A stretch of 64,000 nucleotides of DNA, taken from contig CM040091.1 in NCBI GenBank assembly GCA_022496805.1, positions 17,350,336 to 17,414,335 of the forward strand, in the 5' to 3' direction. Position 1 is the stretch's first letter. Every line of letters starts with the position of its first letter. This document shows, piece after piece, positions 1-12,645 of this stretch. A program made the position numbers and the translations under genes. Origin of the DNA: Pohlia nutans. Its lineage: Eukaryota; Streptophyta; Bryopsida; Bryales; Mniaceae. The notes below the pieces were generated by a model. That model ran no database searches, had not been told where the DNA came from, and saw only the letters and a list, made by a program, of their open reading frames with translations.

Positions 1-74
1 ATGGGATCCGAATAAGTTATTAGAGTAATAAAATTATTCTTGGATACAATGTGTTCTTGTGGGCGTTTAGGGGT

Positions 75-295
75 TAAACGTCCCATGGGGATGATATATA
101 CGTTGTCATATGATTGAGATTTGCTACCACCAAGAAACTCTAAATAGGGATCTTAATAGCTCATTAGAACCACATTGATGTAAATTTCAACTTCTCTTTT
201 GCACCCAAACCTATTAAAAGTGGGAATCCATTCCAAATACAACCAAAATACACCGAATTCTATTCGTCGCCACGGCACGTTCAGACGTTTAGGGG
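75..295. mobile_element. TTAA-flanked MITE, family D
   Basis: A ~221-bp element with internal sequence shared with 40032-40256 and 50586-50810. Its right end GACGTTTAGGGG is followed by TTAA (296-299). At the left end the usual CCCCTAAACGTCC reads GGGGTTAAACGTCC, as if the end of a neighbouring element ran into it. Confidence 0.8.
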
Positions 296-299
296 TTAA

Positions 300-3200
300 T
301 ATGAAAGATTGCAATGGAGAGGTGTTGACATAGTGCATTATTGAACCTCGTCACTTTCATTTTGGAAAATTTAATCCAAATTCTATTTAACTTTAAAGTC
401 ACACACCCTTCAAAATCTTATTTTTGAGTTTGCATTATACAATTCAAAGACATACTATAATCTTGCAATTCCACCATTGGAATATTCTCTAATTTTAGTA
501 AATTTTCTCCACTCCAATTGAAAATAAAATTGTACAATTACTTCTAATCTGATACATTATGTTTCTAATAGTATCAATCACAGTGGAAAAAAACTATCGA
601 AACCCAGTGCACACAATTGCAAACAAGTAATTTTCTATTTACAGACTTGGCCTTTGGGCGCATTAAAATTTTTGTCAAAAAACTTTTTCTGAAGAAGATC
701 AATTTTTTTCTTTCTACAATCCTTTGCATCATAAACAACCAATTCTATTATTTATTTCTTATCCTTATTTTTATCTTTTATTTAATCTTGTTTTCTTTCT
801 TGTCTTCCTTCTTATCTTCTTTCTTCTCTTTCTTCATGTCTTCTTTTTATTCTTCTTTTTATTCTTCATTCTTTTCTTTCCCTTTTAGCTCTTCGTTTTT
901 TTTAAAATTTAATTTTAAAAATTAAAAATTAAATTTTTTTAGAAATTTCTTAAAACTAAAACTAAAAAAAATTTAATTTTCAAAAATTTTGATTTTTTAA
1001 TTTTCAAAATTTTTAATTTAAAAAAAATTATAATTATAATTATAAGATTTAAATTTTTAAATTTTTAAAAAAAGTTTAATTTTGAGTTTTTTAAAAATAT
1101 AATGTAAAAATTTTGATTTTTGAAATTCTTAAATTTTTGAAATTTTAAATTAATTAATTTTTAGATTTTAATTAATTCTAATTCTAATTCTAAATATATT
1201 ATTATTTTTTAAATTAAAATTAAAAAATTAAAAAACTTAAAAATAAATAAATTCTTTTTCCTTCTTATACTTCTTTGTTATGATTTAGTTTGCCATTTGT
1301 AGCGCTGAACCCTACCAAAAAAGTTCAAATTAAATTGAAATTCAGGATGAATATAGTTGTTGTCTGAAGTCTGAATAGTGGAAAATTTAAAAATTTTGAA
1401 TTTACTTTTATTTACTATCCTCTTTTTATATGAGGGGAGGAGAGAAAGAATAAGAGATTGACATAAGCTACACGGCTGCGCACCCCAAGATCAAAAAAAG
1501 ATTTTTAAATTTAATTTTTTTTTTTTTTTTTGTGGATTTAGCTTTGGTATTTGAAACCTAAGCCTAAAAATTTGCTCAAACTAAATGCTCAAACTAAATT
1601 GTACATGTGACTTTACTAAATAAATTTAATTTTCGATCTTATTTAAATTGAAGTGGACTGCATCGATGTGATTGGGTTCATTTTATGAGTTTAGTTATTG
1701 GGTACTAACTTCCTACAAAGGAGATTGGGTTACTGAAACCTTGCCCTCCCTCCAAGTTTCAAAATCTTCTTTGAAGAACTTAATTATGAGATTCACTTTC
1801 ATAATACTCCCGTAGATAATGTCAAATTGGTGTTACGTTGTGTTCTATGCATGAAATGTACTTTACATGTATGATGCAACAATGATCAATGCTCAAAAGG
1901 TTTTTCCTCCAAGCGGCGATAATGTAATTCACAACAACTAAGTCAACGCTTTGTCTAAGGTACTTAGGCAAACCCTAAACTCGCAAATAGTAACTTTTTA
2001 TAATTGCATGTTTGTGAAGAGCTTGGTGCTTTAATTGTATTGAACACGGATCGGGAGTTTTGAAGCAACGGCACCGGTGTTACAACGTAGAAGATAATAG
2101 GGTCCAGCGTGCAACGCTCATCAAATATTGTTTTCGAATTTGCATTTGTTAACTTTTATTTTTTTCCTTGTGAATATACGATAACAAATAGTAGTATGCT
2201 GCAAACACCTCATATACAACTTAAAACTGACTACATGTTTCTTATTTGTTTATATGACCACATGTGAGGAATACCACCTCTTGAGAAATTCTCAAATTTC
2301 CAATTCATGTAGTTGGAGCTGGAGCTTTGTTTGCTGCGTTTGTTCTTTTCTCGCAATTCACTCTGGTTTTCTATTTTAGCTTTTTTTTGGGATTATCGAT
2401 CTTTTTCAAGCAATTTGGTGTCTAAGTAGTTGTTGTTTCACAATGTGTTGGGGCACTTATATTTTTTGATTTAGTGGACTCAAAGTAGCAACTTGCACTT
2501 CGGGTTTGCAATATTTACAGAGACTAGTTTAAAGTATTGGATTTTGTTTTATTTCTTTGATTACCATGTAAGCTTAGAATTAGAATTTTTTTTTATGATG
2601 TTGGATTTTGTTTCAATTCTTTGCTTATTCTATAAGCTTAGAATGTGAATAGATTTGTAATATTGGATTTTGTTTTAATTCTTTTGCTTACCCTATAAGC
2701 AAAGAACATGAATAATTTTGTGGTGTTATTTGATTTTAGCTAAGGTTGGAAACCCTAATGTAGTACTGGACACAAGTATATTTACTAAATTTGTTCGTAT
2801 TAGGTAAGGTAAGAGTTTGATTTTTGAGATTGTTTTAGAATGTTTTTTGAATTTTCAAAGAAAAAGGACCAGGGCTCCCCTTTTTGTTGGTAGAGTTTAG
2901 CACCACAATAGCAAGCTAATTCCTATCAAAAAAGAAGGAAAATAAAAAATAAAAAAATTACAAGAATTCAGCGCCGCAAATGGCAAGCTGAATCCTAACA
3001 AAGAATAAGAAGGGGGAAAAAAAAAGAAAAAACCTTGGTACAAGTGTGAAATCTGAGGCTCTACAAGAAGAGCCAAAAATGGAAAGACCAGAATGAAGGA
3101 AAAAATAGAAGGAAGAAAAAAGATAAGAAGTAAGACAAAATGAAAGACAAGAAGGAATACAAGAAAGAAGACTAGAAAGAAAACAGATTAAAAGAAAATA

Positions 3201-4250
3201 TAAAAGAAAAGATAAAGATGTATGTACAAAAATTAGTGTGAGGATTAGTGTGAAGTCTCACGCTAATTCTCTAACTCATAGTACTAGCAATAATTGGTGT
3301 AGTATTTAGTTGCATAGACTATATAAACAATGACATGTGGGAGTAGCAAATAGGTTAAAGAACATAATAAAGTTCTCTTTATTAGTGAAAAAGTTTTGAC
3401 CTTTACTTTGATTTCAAGATTTCAACCATCAAAGTTTCAACATTGAATATGAATCAATAAGAAAATAACATGAAGTAAGATTACATGTTCATGGTTCGAA
3501 ATTTTGATCACAGTTTAAAACGTAAATGTCAAGTTTAAGTCTTAATCTACAATTTATAGATTTATAAAAAAAAATTGACCAAAGTGCTTATAACAAAAAG
3601 AAAAAGAGAAGAATTATGCATATTAACCTTATTTTGAGTGACTAATGAAAGAGTGATACAAGTGTCTTAAAACTTGAACTTGACAATACAGTTGTTCGTA
3701 AAGTTTAGCAAAGTTTTACTAGAAGAGGAAAAAATTTAAGCAACGAAAATTCGTTTTGCCTTCATTTTTTCAGACCAATCCTCGTGCTCTACATTGTCAA
3801 AGTGATTCAAGCTTTACACCTTTTCAATGCTAAAGAAATTCCCCCAAGCTACACTTGAGTTTCTATGGTGAAAGTTCCACATGTCCCACATCGACCTCAT
3901 ACTCACCCATAGTTAGTAATCCAACTATTTGTGTCAGGATTTTCACAATCAATGGAGATTATTTCCAAAATTGAAGGCAAAAAACAAGCCGACGTGCCCT
4001 TATTTCACAGATAACTTATATAGAGTCATATTTTATTTTGAAATATTTGGAATTCCATATGTTTTGCATTTTGTATGTTGAAATCCATGAGCTACAAACA
4101 CCACTCCGTCTAGAAATCAGCCTAGTAGAGTTGGATGAGTTCAATATCCTATAACAATATAATTATTCAAATTCAATAATTTTTCACTATTTTCATTCCA
4201 TTCTTCCACTAACTACTAGTATATATAAATGAATATTGTTTTATTTTATG
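300..4250. other. AT-rich spacer with polypyrimidine and polypurine tracts
   Basis: No gene seen. At 760-895 the + strand is almost pure pyrimidine (TCTTCTTT-type), and at 3060-3220 almost pure purine (GAAAGAAGA-type), so the two tracts are loosely inverted. 900-1250 is over 80% A+T with short AATTT palindromes. Nearby are GCGCTGAACCC-like (1298-1315) and GCGCCGCAAATGGC (2970) sequences in opposite orientation, which may mark ends of an old element. Confidence 0.4.
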
Positions 4251-4252
4251 CT

Positions 4253-5030
4253 TCATATATACTCTGTATGTCCCACTAATACACATAGCACAATACAAAC
4301 ATTTGTCTCAAATAGGTAGGACGAGAGGTAGGATGGGGTTGGATGGTTGGTACAATTTTTTTTCCTGTGATAATTCATTAACAACACCAAGTTATGTATA
4401 TTACAACACTGCTCATACGGACCCATCAAGAAACGAACCCGGAACACCCAATTGTAATACAACGCCCTCACCAACCAACCACATAGCTCATGACTTGGCA
4501 ACCACCACCCTAACAAACTCCAAATTATACCCAACAAACTATACGCCTACTTGATTGCAGCACAAGAAAAAAGTTGAGGCCTCCAAAAGGCAACTTTGAT
4601 TTCACATGTGTTGATACAAATCTCATGCAAAAAACCAAATTTTTTTTAAAAATAAATTTAATTAATTCTATTTTTTTAAAGTTTTGAATTTTAAGAAAAA
4701 TTCAAAAGAATCGTTTAAAAAATAAATAAACCCAATCTAATGTGGATGGCAACCGTCCACGTCAAATTGGATTTTTTTAAATTAGTAATATTTTCCTTTT
4801 TACATTAGATAATATCACAAGGCCTTCTAGAGGCCCAAAACTTTTCTAATACTACTCCTGTTATTTGTTACTTTTGTTAGTTGGTTACTTTGTTTTGATG
4901 ATTGGTCACTAGAGTGTCTATTTTTGATAGGGGAGACTAGGGTTGTTCCCTTTGTTTAGTGGGCACTAGGTCATTGTCATTACAAACAAACACTTTATTC
5001 ACGCTAGCCTTGAAAGAGGATTAGAGTTTC
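4253..5030 (-). repeat. Dispersed SINE-like repeat
   Basis: Shares blocks with 18640-19300 and with the inner arms of the element at 16487-20124. On the minus strand it contains a stretch that looks weakly tRNA-like, with a box B-like GGTTCGTTTCTTG. No tail or target duplication was defined, so the SINE assignment is tentative. Confidence 0.4.
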
Positions 5031-5309
5031 TACCTATCTATCCCATTAAAACACTATGCCTTTTTTTTTTTTTTTTTTGGTTTTGTAATTTACAAACGAA
5101 AGCATGGCATAAAGTTCCGTTTAGCCCCTCTTTGCAACACTTTAGAATCCATGCTACTATTCTTGAAACATTGTAGCAAACACTTGAATTGTGGCAAGTC
5201 CACATCATCTTTAGTTAAAGATTGGGTGGTGAGACAATGCATGTGGTGCCAGACCATCTACAATGTTACTGTTAGAAAGGAAAAACTCCACCAACTAGTT
5301 CATCCCTCT

Positions 5310-6393
5310 TCGAATTTCAAATATGTCTTATAAAATGCAACTAAGAGGGATATTTTGAACTTGATGTATGAATAAAAGTTGTATGTTATGAATTTTTTAT
5401 TCTATCCATACGGTTAGATCTATAACTGCTATCACCAATATTTTGTGTAAGTTTGTAACTTAAAATTCAAAATTCTTTTGTAATTTGATTATGAATAAGA
5501 TATTGACAATTTGTGAATGAATTTTTTGTGATGAGTTGAAATGTAATACTCTAAATGTAGTGATTTTTGGAGTTTTTTGGTTGCTAAAGTTTATGAGTTG
5601 ATTTTTTCAAAAGCACTTTTACACTGTAATCTTCAAAATCTTGGGAGAATCACTAGAGCACAAAATGAGGCATCAATTTTTCACAAATCATTCCCTTCAC
5701 CCTTTAACGTCCCAATTCAACACTGTTTTCAAAGAAACGTTATAAAACGTATGATGAAAACCAAAAATGGAGTTGATGTACAAAGCACAGTTGTAAATGT
5801 CAATATAAAGATCACATATGTACAGTTGGATTTATCATATTTTTTATTAATTACTTTTAATTATTTTTGCAAGGTTTTCTCTTGAAATTCGATTAAAAAT
5901 CCCGCATTAACACAAAAAAATAAAAAATAAAATATTGTTATGTAATTGGAATAACATGCTCTATGAGATGGTATGGTTTCCATTATTTGATTCTACTTAT
6001 TTTGGAAAATCATGTTTTAGGTCTCACTTTTTGAACTAAGAATGAAACTTTACATAAACCAATTGCGTGATTTTTCCAAAAATCATAATAACCTATTTTA
6101 ATAATCCAAACCGTACAACATATAGTAAACTTGCACAAGAACCAAGAGAAATTTCTGTGGATGAAAACTTTTCAATTCGGATGAGAATCAAACTACTTGA
6201 AACTGTTCGTCGTCCAATATTTGGACGCAGGCGCGCCAAAGGGTTAAGTTTCTAATCACATTACATAGGTATGAAACTATCTTCTTATAAAATACATAGA
6301 AAAAAAACCCACTCTACAAAAAGTGCATGACAAATGAGAAAACTCTGTTTGAATTTGTACTCGTCCAAAAATGGACGCTTAGTCTTTCAGGGG
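5310..6393. mobile_element. Older TTAA-family MITE hosting a younger one
   Basis: The sequence at 5340-5695 aligns with the interior of the element at 62248-62827, and 6248-6393 supplies the matching right end (GTCCAAAAATGGAC hairpin, then CTTTCAGGGG and TTAA at 6394-6397). The left end is degenerate. The 544-bp element 5700-6243 splits it. Confidence 0.6.
5700..6243. mobile_element. TTAA-flanked MITE, family A (nested)
   Basis: 544 bp, starting CCCTTTAACGTCC and ending in a GTCCAATATTTGGAC hairpin plus GCCAAAGGG. Right flank TTAA (6244-6247); left flank TTCA, a one-base change. The interior is collinear with 11188-11727 and 20463-21002. Confidence 0.85.
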
Positions 6394-6829
6394 TTAAAAA
6401 CCTTACGGTTTTTTAATGGGATAGCGGGAGTACAACCATGTGTTCTGTATAAATCATAGAAGATTTAGATTTATTTGTGAAGACTTATATCACAGTGAAG
6501 AACATCATAGTATAAACCAAATTTTTGTGTCATTTTATGTTTCAGAAATCAGTAGGACAAGTTTATACTCCCGAAATTTCTTAATGCAACAAAGTATTCG
6601 GTTTCAGAAGTTTTCCAAATTTTCAAGTTAGACTTGGTAAGCATCACATTATCAGATGACCCAAGTATATGGAATTTAAAATTGTACTCTGGCTGGCACA
6701 CTTACTTTCTTACTGCTGAATGCAAGTCTCCCAAGTCTCACTAGGTTTATCTTTCGTAGCCCATACACTACGGTACAACTAAAAGATTATATCGCTTCAC
6801 GAGTTCTCAATGGAGTTCTCCCAGGGTCC

Positions 6830-7225
6830 TTGCACTCCAGAAGTAAATGAAAAGTGCTGAGGGCCCTTCCAAAAGTGCTCGGGGCCTGGATCCTAGCGTG
6901 TCAAGAAATGGCCCTCCAAATCACTATTTAGTTGACTATGTCCCCACATCCTACTTGTGATTGGTCCATTGACTATTTAATGTGTACTTTTGATGTGGGA
7001 GGGCCCTCCAAGGGTGGGGGAGTGTAAGTGCAAGGGCCCTCCAAATGTAAATGAACTAGTGGCACCCGTGCCGTTGAGCACATTGAGCTTGATTTTTGAG
7101 CTTGGGTTGTCTCCTCGACGGATTCCTGCACGGAACGGTCGAGTGAGACAAACCGTGCTGTATTGTATAATAGATAATTTGAGCGAGTCATCTCTAGCGT
7201 GTAGGAGTGGCCAAGTCCCTGGTTG
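6830..7225. repeat. Divergent copy of the GAGCATGG MITE family
   Basis: Shares TGATTGGTCCATTGACTATT and AAGGGTGGGGGAGTGT with the elements at 43000-44749, but its ends are degraded. Confidence 0.6.
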
Positions 7226-7415
7226 AGGCATAAATGTCAGCCAGGGACGGAGGGCAATAACATCCGGACCCTACATCTCCAGGAGCACCAGATTGAAAGT
7301 GGAGAGGGAATTTTAGTTGCCCGCAGTTGTTGCCCGGACTCCCTCATCAAGTCGCAACTTCCCAGAAGTTGCTCGGAGATTGAATCCTTTTCTTCACAGC
7401 TTTTTGAGGGGCTTA

Positions 7416-8131
7416 GGGCCGCTTCACACTATGGCCATCAAGTCGAGAGGCCGTGGGAATTGAGAGTCCAAACTTTGTTGAGAGTCCAAAGAAATGGGCT
7501 GAAAATAGCCAATAAAATATTGTAATTGGAGCTTTCGGCCAGACATAGTGTGAAGCCTCCAAAGGCCAAGCCCAAACCTTCTCTGTCAAATTGGTTTGAT
7601 TTAAAAATTGAAAATCATAGGTGGGGTGTCAGTAGCTCGAATCCAGGCACATTGTGGAGTCCAGTAGCTGCCAAGTAATTGACAATAATAGCTCTTCAAC
7701 GCCATTTCGTCAGCCCCATTTCTTCAGTAACCAAAAAATAAAATGGGTGGCAGATTGGCAGGTAACATCATTTTCTGTAAATAACAACTCCGGATCAGTT
7801 CTTGAGTTAGGAGCTCTTCTTGAGTCATGAACAGTTCAGGGCCTCCGTGTTAAATCGGGCAAGATCTTGTCAGTTTCAAGAATTTTTTATGAAAAAATTC
7901 GACGGCCTCTCGACCATAGTGACGGGTCTTGCAAAATACAGGACCCAAACGAACTTCGAGAGGCCGTCACCTTGGTCAAAAAGCACTGCCACGTAGGCAT
8001 TTTGAAGAGCGACGGCCGGTGGACTTTGGCCTCTAGTGTGAAGGGTCGAGAGGCCGAAACCATGGTTTCTTGCAATTTGATTGGTGGAAATCAACGGCCT
8101 CTCAACCTTCACACATAGTGTGAAACGGCCC
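7416..8131. mobile_element. Tourist/PIF-Harbinger-like element
   Basis: 716 bp with terminal inverted repeats GGGCCG(C/T)TTCACACTATG, flanked by TTA at 7413-7415 and 8132-8134. The empty site, with a single TTA, is preserved in the opposite arm at 11995-11997 (minus sense). The right half shares sequence with the element at 47081-47443. No coding capacity is seen. Confidence 0.9.
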
Positions 8132-8997
8132 TTAGTTACCTGGAATACCTCTAGGGCTTGAATTTTTCCTCATTTTTGATGGTTCATATCACAATGTTCC
8201 TTTCATATTTCTGAGAAGTTTTTCTTTTTTTACATCAATGCACTCCAAAATAAAGTAAAATTTGTGATTCATTATTTTCATTTGTAAAATTAGCAATTCG
8301 TTTTAGTGCCACAAAGTAGGTCGCCAAAACGTGCTCGTGTGGCCATTCTTTGGCTTTTCCTCGCTTTGGAGAACCAAAAGAGACCCTCAAAATAGAGAAA
8401 AATACTCTTGTCTTGAAATACATGAAGTAAACTTTGGTGACGCACATCTCCGTGGGGTTGGGTCAAATCATGTGATATCTTTTTAAAAGTGTGTCATATG
8501 AATATTTCTTTGTGTTGGTCCTATGAATTCCTAATCTTAGGTTCATAAAGGCGTTCAAATCAAAGATAGCCAAAGAACAATCGCCTCGGGGAGGTCACTC
8601 TTTGTATATTATGCGTATCATGTGTGAAAAAGGGTATTTAAAAGTACTCTTGAAAATAAAAGTAATTCTCACTATACTTAGTAATATTTCAAGAATATTC
8701 TAATAATTATTCTTGTAATCAATTTTTAGCATCCTATATTAATGTAATTCATTTATAAAAATTACCTTCCAAGATTTATTTGGACCCTCTATTTTTTTGG
8801 ACGCCATTTGTAATTTTTTGGAAGTAGACTCCCCAAGACGATCGCATGAGCATGTTTTGACAACCTACTTTGTAGCATTAAAAAGAATTGCTAATTTTAT
8901 TAATGAAAAGATAATCAATCACAAATTTTGCTTCATCAAAGAGTACACTATAATGTACGTCAAGAAGAAACCTCTCAAAAGAATGAATGGAACGTTG

Positions 8998-9956
8998 TAC
9001 AGTGGGGTACCAATCAAAATGTCGTTTTCGAATTTCCAGTGAGAAAAAATTCAGTATTGCCAACTTTGAAAGCCTCCCGAGAGCTCAAATGTTTTTACTT
9101 TACCACGAAATTTTTACCAAAGAATTATCTTTAAGTTAATTATATGTATGCAAAATTTCAAGGCCAAAAGATTCACCAAAAAAAAGTTATTCAACATTTA
9201 TCAACATTGGTAGCTGTGTCACGGCTACCAACTTTGACAGCCTCCCAAAGATTGATTTTTTTTTTTTTCCATGAAATTCTTGGAACAAAAACCCCTTTAT
9301 GTTGATAACATATGATAAAAATTTCAAGGCCAAAAAATTGATAAAAAAAAAAGATATTAACAATCTACCAACATGTGTAGTTGTGGGAAACAATGGGGGA
9401 TTGTAAAGACAACCTCCCAACGGTTGAGATATTGTCTAATCACCATGAAATTTTTGGCACAACATGCTCTTTATAATGAAAACATTCATGCCAAATTTCA
9501 AGGTCAAAAACTTTATACAAAAAAAATAATTTACAAATCTACCAATCCCCCATTGTTTCCCACAACTCGAAATGTTGGTAGATTGTTAATATCTTTTTTT
9601 GTATTAATCTTTTGGCCTTGAAATTTTTATCATATGTTATCAACATAAAGAGGTTTTTGTTCCAAGAATTTCATGGCAAAAAAAAAAAAAAAAAAAATCA
9701 ATCTTTAGGAGGCTGTCAAAGTTGGCAGCAGTGACACAACTACCAATGTTGATAAATGTTGAATAACTTTTTTTTGGTGAATCTTTTGGCCTTGAAATTT
9801 TGCATATATATAATTAACTTAAAGATAATTCTTTGGTAAAAATTTTGTGGTAAAATACAAACTTTTGAGCTCTCGGGAGGCTTTCAAAGTTGGCAGTACT
9901 GAAATTTTTCTCACTGCGAATTCGACAACGACATTTTGATTGGTACCCCACTGTAC
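8998..9956. repeat. Long foldback (inverted repeat), ~405-bp arms
   Basis: Arms 8998-9402 and 9544-9956 are inverted copies with a ~140-bp loop. Both outer ends read GTACAGTGGGGTACCAATC in inverted orientation. A transcript could form a near-perfect hairpin. No gene inside. Confidence 0.88.
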
Positions 9957-10800
9957 AAAGACCCTCATAATAGAGAAAAAACTCATGTCTTGAAATACAT
10001 GAACTAAACTTTGGCAATGCATAATTCCGTGAGGTTTTGTTCAATCATGGTAGTTCTTTTTGAACATGTGTCATATGAATATTTCTTTGCCTTGGTCTTC
10101 AAATTCCTAATTTTAGGTTAATATAGTTGTCCAAATCGAGGACAAGCCAAAGAATGGCCACACGAGCAAGTTTTGACAACCTACTTTGTGGTGCTCACAA
10201 AAATTGCTAATTTTTTGAATGAAGATAATGAATCACAAATTTTGCTTCGTTTGGGAGTACACTATAATGTACATGACAAAATCTCTGAAGAGAATGAAAA
10301 GAACGTTGTAAAAAAGCTCCTCAGAATAGAAAAAAAACTCATGTCTTGAAGTACATGAACTAAACTTTGGCAACGCATAATTCCGTGAGGTTTTATCCAA
10401 TCATGATATTTCTCTTCAAAATTTTGTCGTATGATTATTTCTTTGTGTCGGTGCTTTAAATTCCTAATCTGAGGTTTATAGAGGCGTCCAAATCAAGGAA
10501 AAGCCATAGAATGGTCGCACAAGCACGTTTTGACGACCTACTTTGTGGCACTCAAAAAATTGCTAATTTTATCGATGGAGATAATGAGTCACAAATTTTG
10601 GTTCATTTGGGAGTACACTATAATGTACATGACAAAATCTTTCAAAAGAATGAAAGGAACGTTGTGAAAAATCCCCTCAAAATAGATAAAAAAAACTCAT
10701 GTCTAAAGTACATGAACTAAACTTTGAGGATGCATTGTTTCATAGGGTTTTGTCAGATCATGTTATTTCTTTTCTGAAGTGTCATATGAATGTTTCTTTG

Positions 10801-11169
10801 GAGTTATCCGTAAAGTCACCTTGGATTTGAAGAATCAACAAAGAATTTCACTTTATTATACTCTTATTTCTTCACTTCAAATAGTTAGAAGGTGTGGAAA
10901 ATCTTGGTGGTTTATCATTATTAGGTGTGTAAGAGGTGTGTAGGAGCTTGGTGGTCTTCAAAAGTTTTCAAAAGTTTTTCAGCTCCTTTCTTGGTGCTAA
11001 AAAACTTTTGAAGACCACCAAGCTCTTACACACCTTTTACACACCTAATAATGATAAACCACCAAGATCTTCTACACCTTTTAACTATTTGGAGTGAACA
11101 AATAAGAGTATATTAAAGTAAAATTCTTTGTTGATTCTTCAAATCCAAGGTGACTTTACGGATAACTCA
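10801..11169. mobile_element. Foldback MITE, 369 bp
   Basis: Nearly all of it is two inverted arms, with ends GAGTTATCCGTAAAGTCACC and the reverse. It interrupts TTTCTTTG-TGTTGG, which is intact in sibling repeats at 8503 and 10434. The duplicated target is TTTG (10797-10800, 11170-11173), possibly 5 bp with one mismatch. Superfamily unclear. Confidence 0.85.
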
Positions 11170-11187
11170 TTTGTGTTGGTTTTTTAA

Positions 11188-11727
11188 CCCTTTAAGGTCC
11201 CAATTCAACTCTGTTTTCAAAGATGCACTATAAAATGTTTGATAAAACCCTAAAATGGAGTAGATGTACAAAGAAAACTTGTAGATGTCAATGTGAAGAT
11301 CACATCTGTACGGTTAGATGCATCATATTTTTTATTGAAAGTTTTTATTTAATTTTGAAAGGTTTTCTTTTGAAATTCAATTAAAAATCCCAAATCAACA
11401 CAAAAAAATTTCAAAAAATTGTGATGAAATTGGAATAACATGCCCTACGAGATGGTATGGTTTCCATTATTTGATTCTAACTATTTTGAAAAATCATGTT
11501 TGAGGTCTCACTTTTTGAACTAAGAATGAAACTTGACATAAATCGATTGTGCTATTTTTCCAAAAATAATAATAACCTATTTTGAAGATCCAAACCGTTC
11601 AAAGAATAGTGAACTTGCACAAGAACCAAGATTAATTTTGGTGGATGAAGATTCTCAAATCTGGATGAGATCCGAACAGGTTGAATCTGTTCGTCGTCCA
11701 ATATATGGACGACAGCGCGTTGAAGGG
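11188..11727. mobile_element. TTAA-flanked MITE, family A
   Basis: 540 bp, TTAA at 11184-11187 and 11728-11731. Starts CCCTTTAAGGTCC, ends in a GTCCAATATATGGAC hairpin and GTTGAAGGG. The sibling repeat at about 10450 carries the uninterrupted site CTTTAAATTCCTAAT with a single TTAA. Confidence 0.92.
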
Positions 11728-12111
11728 TTAAATTCCTAATTTTAGATTAATATAGTTGTCCAAATCGAGGAAAAGCCAAAGAATGGCCACACGAGCACGT
11801 TTTGACGACCTACTTCGTGGCACTAAAACGAATTGCTAATTTTACAAATGAAAATATTGAATCACAAATTTTACTTTATTTTGGAGTGCATTGATGTAAA
11901 AAAAGAAAAACTTCTCAGAAATATGAAAGGAACGTTGTGATGTGAACCATCAAAAATGAGGAAAAATTCAAGCCCTAGAGGTATTCCAGGTAACTAAGCC
12001 CCTCAAAAAGCTGTGAAGAAAAGGATTCAATCTCCGAGCAACTCCCGGGATCTGCTGGAACTGTAAATCAAAGAAAAATCCACTTGTTGCACTGCAAACT
12101 TAAAATAATCT

Positions 12112-12183
12112 TTTTTTTTTTTTTTTTGGCACAAATTGAGAACTCAATTGCAAAGAGATAAAGTACAGAGCCAGCGCACCAAG
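12112..12183 (-). mobile_element. Short poly(A)-tailed retro-insertion
   Basis: 72 bp beginning with poly(T), flanked by a perfect 16-bp direct repeat AAACTTAAAATAATCT (12096-12111 and 12184-12199). This is the mark of LINE-machinery insertion of a heavily 5'-truncated copy. It lies downstream of the protease gene. Confidence 0.85.
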
Positions 12184-12645
12184 AAACTTAAAATAATCTC
12201 AAAACCCATCCATGATGCTTACAATTTGCAATCTACCCAGCCCAATCCATGACTCGACATGCATATTTTCTTTTAAATATGCCTGCACAGTATATTTAAA
12301 AAGAACATAACTTCATTATCAATAATGCACCATTTCAATATTTCTGAACATAAACTACACATCCTCTACAATAACCTATATGCAATGTTGTCACGAGGTG
12401 ATGGAACCACACTTTTAACACCTGGCATTTTATAGTCTACTGGTGAGCAATTCCCTAAGAACCCCAGCAAATATCCACCCTAACTAGATTCAGTGTTGGC
12501 TCCTGGTGAAAAGTATGGTATTTAGGATACAGTGTGGTAGCAGGAACGAGGGCTAATCTGTACAGGAGCTCGCACTTTTTTCTGATAGATGAAGAGGTAA
12601 TTATGTCCTGATTCTTCATGTAGTGAGGCATTTACACCTCTTGCT

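Larger units (their letters stand above)
9957..11935 (+). repeat. ~355-bp tandem array, three units
   Basis: Units start at about 9957, 10318 and 10672 (CCTC-ATAGA-AAAAACTCATGTCT). The third is stretched to ~1264 bp by two insertions (10801-11169 and 11188-11727) and returns to ~350 bp when they are removed. Related partial units lie at 8230-8600 and 8830-8990. Confidence 0.82.
7357..12053. repeat. Composite inverted-repeat block
   Basis: Outer arms 7357-7412 plus 8135-8372 (left) and about 11760-12053 (right) are inverted copies. Between them lie a 960-bp foldback, a ~355-bp tandem array and nested MITEs. No transposase is visible and no outer target duplication was found. Confidence 0.75.

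Noticed and set aside
617..925. Ser/Phe-rich 102-aa frame
   Set aside because: It is the translation of a polypyrimidine tract.
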